Both the position numbers and the translations under genes were made by a program. DNA of 64,000 bases from Bacillota bacterium (GTDB taxonomy: Bacteria > Bacillota > Clostridia > Acetivibrionales > DSM-1351), in NCBI GenBank assembly GCA_023391425.1, contig JAEWAX010000037.1, positions 1 to 64,000 on the forward strand, read 5' to 3'. The notes below the pieces were generated by a model. That model made no database searches, had not been told where the DNA came from, and was given only the letters and a program-made list of their open reading frames with translations. Positions 61,230 through 64,000 of the stretch are shown one piece after another (the stretch's first letter is position 1; each line of letters starts with the position of its first letter).

Positions 61230-62495
61230 TTATCCTTGTCTCATTATTTCAACATCAACATTTAGATAATATTCAGACAGTGGAAAAATTTCTTGCCATT
61301 TTGCCTTCTCCCATTCATCTTTGGTAAGAAAACTCTGCTTAGCCAATCGACCAAATCCAAATATATCAGATCTAAATTTCCCCGTTGCCTTTTCAAGCAA
61401 TGCTTTTAACCCATTATTTAGATAATCCTCATAAGCCACTTTCAATTTTGCAGCTTTTTCCGGATCATTATAATCATTATCGCTTTGTACTGCTTTCACA
61501 TCCACATTTAGCTTTAAATTTATATAAATTTTAGGTTTACCTTTGTCAATTTTAACTTTTGTCGTTGATGTGTTTTCTTTTGTAACATTACCCAAAACAT
61601 TAAATTTGCTATTAAATGGGTCAACAACCTCTATATTCTTGTTTTTTGAACCTGTAAGTAATGCAAATAATGTTGACTCCTTTGAATCAAGTTGTCCTAC
61701 CATTTTATCCATCTGAAAAACCGCCAAGCCCTCTATTGACATTGGTTTCTTTTCACTCTCACCTGATTTTTTACTTTCCTCACCTGATTTTTTACTTTCC
61801 TCACCTGATTTTTTGCTATCTCCATTTGATTCAGAACCCTCTCCACCAGAACTTGGCTTGCTAGCTTCATTAATGTCTTTATCGATTCCAGTATAGATGG
61901 CAACAGGCTGAGTAGTATAATTTTTTGCTCTATACAGATAATCTTCTAACTGCGTATCTGGTACGAGAAAATCAGTTTCATATGACTTAAAAAGTAAGGC
62001 ATAATACTTTGCAGGATTAGTTGAGAGTTTCGATTCTATTGATTCAAGATATTTTTTTGCACCATCAGAAGAAACAATAATATTAACATCGGGTCTAATC
62101 TCAATGTTTTTCTGTAATCCATTCAAAAATGCTGTTACACCTTTTTTTGCTAAATCTTCAGATACAACTATTATTTTTGTATGTGATAGATTTATCTTTC
62201 TATTCAAGTATTGGTTGGCTTTTTTTAAACCTGATAGGAAGTTATCAGTTTTAAAGGATGTTATAACTGTACTTTGTCCACCTCCACCACCCCCGCTGCT
62301 ACCACCACCAGCTATAGATTTTGGGACTGCTGTTTGAAATGTCAGATTGAAGTTATTTGAATCACCCTCATCAATTCCTATTGCAATAACGTACGCCAAA
62401 TCTTCTATTTCATTATTATCATAACAGCCCGAAAGTATAGTCATACAAAGAACGATACTAAGTAGTAAACAAAGAATTCTATTTTTTTTGTCCAT
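61230..62495 (-). CDS. gerAC: Ger(x)C-family germinant receptor lipoprotein
   Basis: A 421-residue lipoprotein with lipobox LSGC (C24), followed by family motifs (YDNNEIEDLAYVIAIGIDEG, LSHTKIIVVSEDLAKKG). It carries a Gly-rich run (62-73) and a low-complexity insert with three SGEESKK-type repeats (about 228-250). GAGGCATAAAG lies before the ATG and the gene overlaps gerAB by 17 bases. It binds to the inner spore membrane as C subunit of the receptor. Confidence 0.93.
   Translation of the reverse strand: MDKKNRILCLLLSIVLCMTILSGCYDNNEIEDLAYVIAIGIDEGDSNNFNLTFQTAVPKSIAGGGSSGGGGGGQSTVITSFKTDNFLSGLKKANQYLNRKINLSHTKIIVVSEDLAKKGVTAFLNGLQKNIEIRPDVNIIVSSDGAKKYLESIESKLSTNPAKYYALLFKSYETDFLVPDTQLEDYLYRAKNYTTQPVAIYTGIDKDINEASKPSSGGEGSESNGDSKKSGEESKKSGEESKKSGESEKKPMSIEGLAVFQMDKMVGQLDSKESTLFALLTGSKNKNIEVVDPFNSKFNVLGNVTKENTSTTKVKIDKGKPKIYINLKLNVDVKAVQSDNDYNDPEKAAKLKVAYEDYLNNGLKALLEKATGKFRSDIFGFGRLAKQSFLTKDEWEKAKWQEIFPLSEYYLNVDVEIMRQG
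61746..61814 (-). repeat. Tandem repeat in gerAC
   Basis: A 21-base unit (TCACCTGATTTTTTACTTTCC on plus) repeated about three times codes for SGEESKK repeats. Confidence 0.85.
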
Positions 62496-63591
62496 TCTTT
62501 ATGCCTCCCATATCTCTGGCGCCAACCTTTTTAATGGCCCCAATAATAATAATCACTAGAGGTAAAATCATTCCTGTAAGCCATATCAGATTGAATATAC
62601 TATTACCAAGCAGTTCTATATTCATTCTTTTTGAAATTGTCGTAAGTGAGAATATTATAATAGCCATTGGCAGAATTATTGGCTTTGATTTTTTCAAATC
62701 TAACGTCTTAGAAAATACATGTATAGTAAAAGCGAAAACTACGCATAAAAACATAATTGCGCAGAGAGAACAAATTAATACGAAAATAGATTCTATTCTC
62801 TGCACGAAACTTCCGAAGGATATATGTCTGGCCATTTGGAAAACAGGAATCTGTTTATCAACTGCTATTTCATATGGAAATACCAGAATGAAGCTAAGCG
62901 TAGACCAGAGAAGTAGTAGACCTGAAACTAATACATATGAAAATCCTACTTTTTTTAGAAACTGCTTTTTGAAAAATGGAACCATTAAAAAAAGTATTAT
63001 AAAGGATCCAAATACTGAAAGTTTAATAATACTTCCTTTTGCTATAGATGCATATCCATAACCTAATATAGGAAACAAATTGCTTATTTTAAACTCCGGG
63101 ATAACACCTATGGTTATCAATATAAAGCATACTATTATAATAGGTACTAAAATCGCATTTATTCTTGTAACAACCTCTATGCCATAATATCCAGCTACAA
63201 TCATACCCACAAAAAATATAATTTCTACATACATTATTGGAGAGTTATCTAAGGATGTAATTTTTAATGTTTGTGAAAATACACCTAGAAAAATTGAAGC
63301 AGTTAACATTAAAAAAACTGTAATCAATAGACCGACTATAACTTTAAAGGTTCTGCCCCCAATTCCAGCAGAAATATCTATTAAATCTAAGCTACCTATA
63401 TTTTTGTATAGACTTACTACAATTGCAAAGTATACTACTGCAATTAGAGTTATAATAATAGGAATTATCCAGCTTGCACTTCCTCCAAACTTAGCCATAT
63501 CTCTTGGGGAAATTAGTAATATGTGAGCAAGCACTAAGTTCACCATTAAGGTCGTCGCTTCCCATGAGCCGAATTGTATTTTATTCTTCAT
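62479..63591 (-). CDS. gerAB: GerAB-family spore germination permease
   Basis: A 370-residue ten-helix member of the APC superfamily (GerAB; QFGSWEATTLMVNLVLAHIL; ISPRDMAKFGGSASW). It is the presumed germinant-binding subunit. ATG 63591 follows GAGGATTAAC and is placed one base after the gerAA stop; the longer frame to 63615 overlaps gerAA. Confidence 0.93.
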   Translation of the reverse strand: MKNKIQFGSWEATTLMVNLVLAHILLISPRDMAKFGGSASWIIPIIITLIAVVYFAIVVSLYKNIGSLDLIDISAGIGGRTFKVIVGLLITVFLMLTASIFLGVFSQTLKITSLDNSPIMYVEIIFFVGMIVAGYYGIEVVTRINAILVPIIIVCFILITIGVIPEFKISNLFPILGYGYASIAKGSIIKLSVFGSFIILFLMVPFFKKQFLKKVGFSYVLVSGLLLLWSTLSFILVFPYEIAVDKQIPVFQMARHISFGSFVQRIESIFVLICSLCAIMFLCVVFAFTIHVFSKTLDLKKSKPIILPMAIIIFSLTTISKRMNIELLGNSIFNLIWLTGMILPLVIIIIGAIKKVGARDMGGIKNGQKK

Positions 63592-63592
63592 G

Positions 63593-64000
63593 TTAATCCT
63601 CTTCCTCATCATCATTTGATTCTTTTACAGACCAACCTCTACTTATCTTTGGTTGACTTTTAATATTCTTCGTATTTAAATAATCTGGCCTTTCTTCCTG
63701 TTTCCATGTTGGTTTCCTAGTAAGCTTGTCTGCATATTTCCCTTTAGTAACAGGTGCGAAAGGAGCTAGGAAAGGTACACCAAATGATTTTGATGATGTT
63801 AATAACATTAAATTTATAACTAATCCTAAGGCTACTCCAAGAAAACCTGCTATAGCTCCGAGAATAATGTATGCGAAACGTAATATTCTTATAGAAAATG
63901 ACATAGAAAAACTAGGTACTGAAAAAGAGCCAAGTGCTGTAATAGCTACTATTATTATCATAATTGGGCTAACGATATTTGCTGTTACAGCTGCTTGTCC
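63593..64000 (-). CDS. gerAA: GerAA-family germinant receptor subunit, partial
   Basis: The C-terminal part of a GerAA/SpoVAF-family protein, continuing beyond the window. It starts in-frame with GQAAVTANIVSPIMIIIVAI, the conserved membrane region, followed by helices and the hydrophilic tail (VKESNDDEEED). The stop codon overlaps the gerAB ribosome site. Only about 135 residues are visible. Confidence 0.92.
   Translation of the reverse strand, partial: GQAAVTANIVSPIMIIIVAITALGSFSVPSFSMSFSIRILRFAYIILGAIAGFLGVALGLVINLMLLTSSKSFGVPFLAPFAPVTKGKYADKLTRKPTWKQEERPDYLNTKNIKSQPKISRGWSVKESNDDEEED

Overview
The window is a stretch of AT-rich chromosome from an anaerobic, endospore-forming Firmicute of the class Clostridia. 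The evidence is the low GC content, strong AGGAGG-type ribosome sites, ferredoxin-dependent 2-oxoacid oxidoreductase, sporulation genes (yqfC, yqfD, a PdaA-like deacetylase, a Spo0E-like phosphatase), a GerA-type germinant receptor operon and a Firmicute-type cdd-era-yqzL-recO cluster. I cannot name the species.

Layout. 1-5.0 kb: an MacB/Bce-like ABC transporter followed by its OmpR-type response regulator and histidine kinase. 5.3-12.7 kb: a GreA-type factor, a four-subunit 2-oxoacid:ferredoxin oxidoreductase (delta, alpha, beta, gamma), a membrane-anchored MutS-like ATPase, a P-loop ATPase, TcdA and a flavodoxin-like reductase. 12.9-24.7 kb: small regulators and housekeeping genes, including an AgrB-type peptide processor without a visible AgrD, an XRE regulator, a Spo0E-like phosphatase behind a perfect consensus promoter, YchF, a chemoreceptor plus CheW, a YnzC-like protein, an RlmI-like methyltransferase, an AraC regulator and a degenerate J-domain protein. 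24.7-31 kb: a heterodimeric ABC exporter with an unusual 11-residue repeat linker, an HD protein, a very small membrane protein and cardiolipin synthase. 30.9-42.4 kb: the conserved block recO-yqzL-era-cdd-dgkA-ybeY-yqfF-phoH-yqfD-yqfC, a polysaccharide deacetylase and two DUF881 paralogs, all on the minus strand. Three intergenic gaps of this block hold sizeable imperfect inverted-repeat elements.

At 42.6 kb lies tRNA-Trp, the insertion site of a 14.7 kb integrative element. A 45-bp copy of the tRNA 3' end at 57289-57333 marks the far junction and the displaced tRNA terminator follows it. The element carries a tyrosine integrase with an inserted HTH domain, two excisionase-like proteins, a phage replisome organizer, a DnaC-like loader, a sigma-70-like factor, a second catalytic-domain-only tyrosine recombinase, a coiled-coil protein and an HK97-type major capsid protein. 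No terminase, portal, protease or tail gene is present. It also carries a radical SAM enzyme, a nucleotide-cyclase-like protein, a DUF6076 zinc-finger protein, an RHH repressor with its operator and a duplicated gene pair. It reads as a phage satellite or a decayed prophage that kept its replication module and capsid.

Right of the element is a GC-richer remnant of a LytTR/GHKL two-component system (the regulator is truncated), then an L,D-transpeptidase. The window ends in a GerA-type receptor operon (gerAA partial, gerAB, gerAC) followed by a 55-residue two-helix membrane protein that may be a germinant receptor D subunit.

The most interesting items are the capsid-only tRNA-Trp element and its cyclase-like cargo, the repeat and palindrome insertions in the ABC exporter, the small genes yqzL, the GerD-subunit-like ORF and a 26-residue membrane protein, and the large inverted-repeat elements in the era/phoH region.
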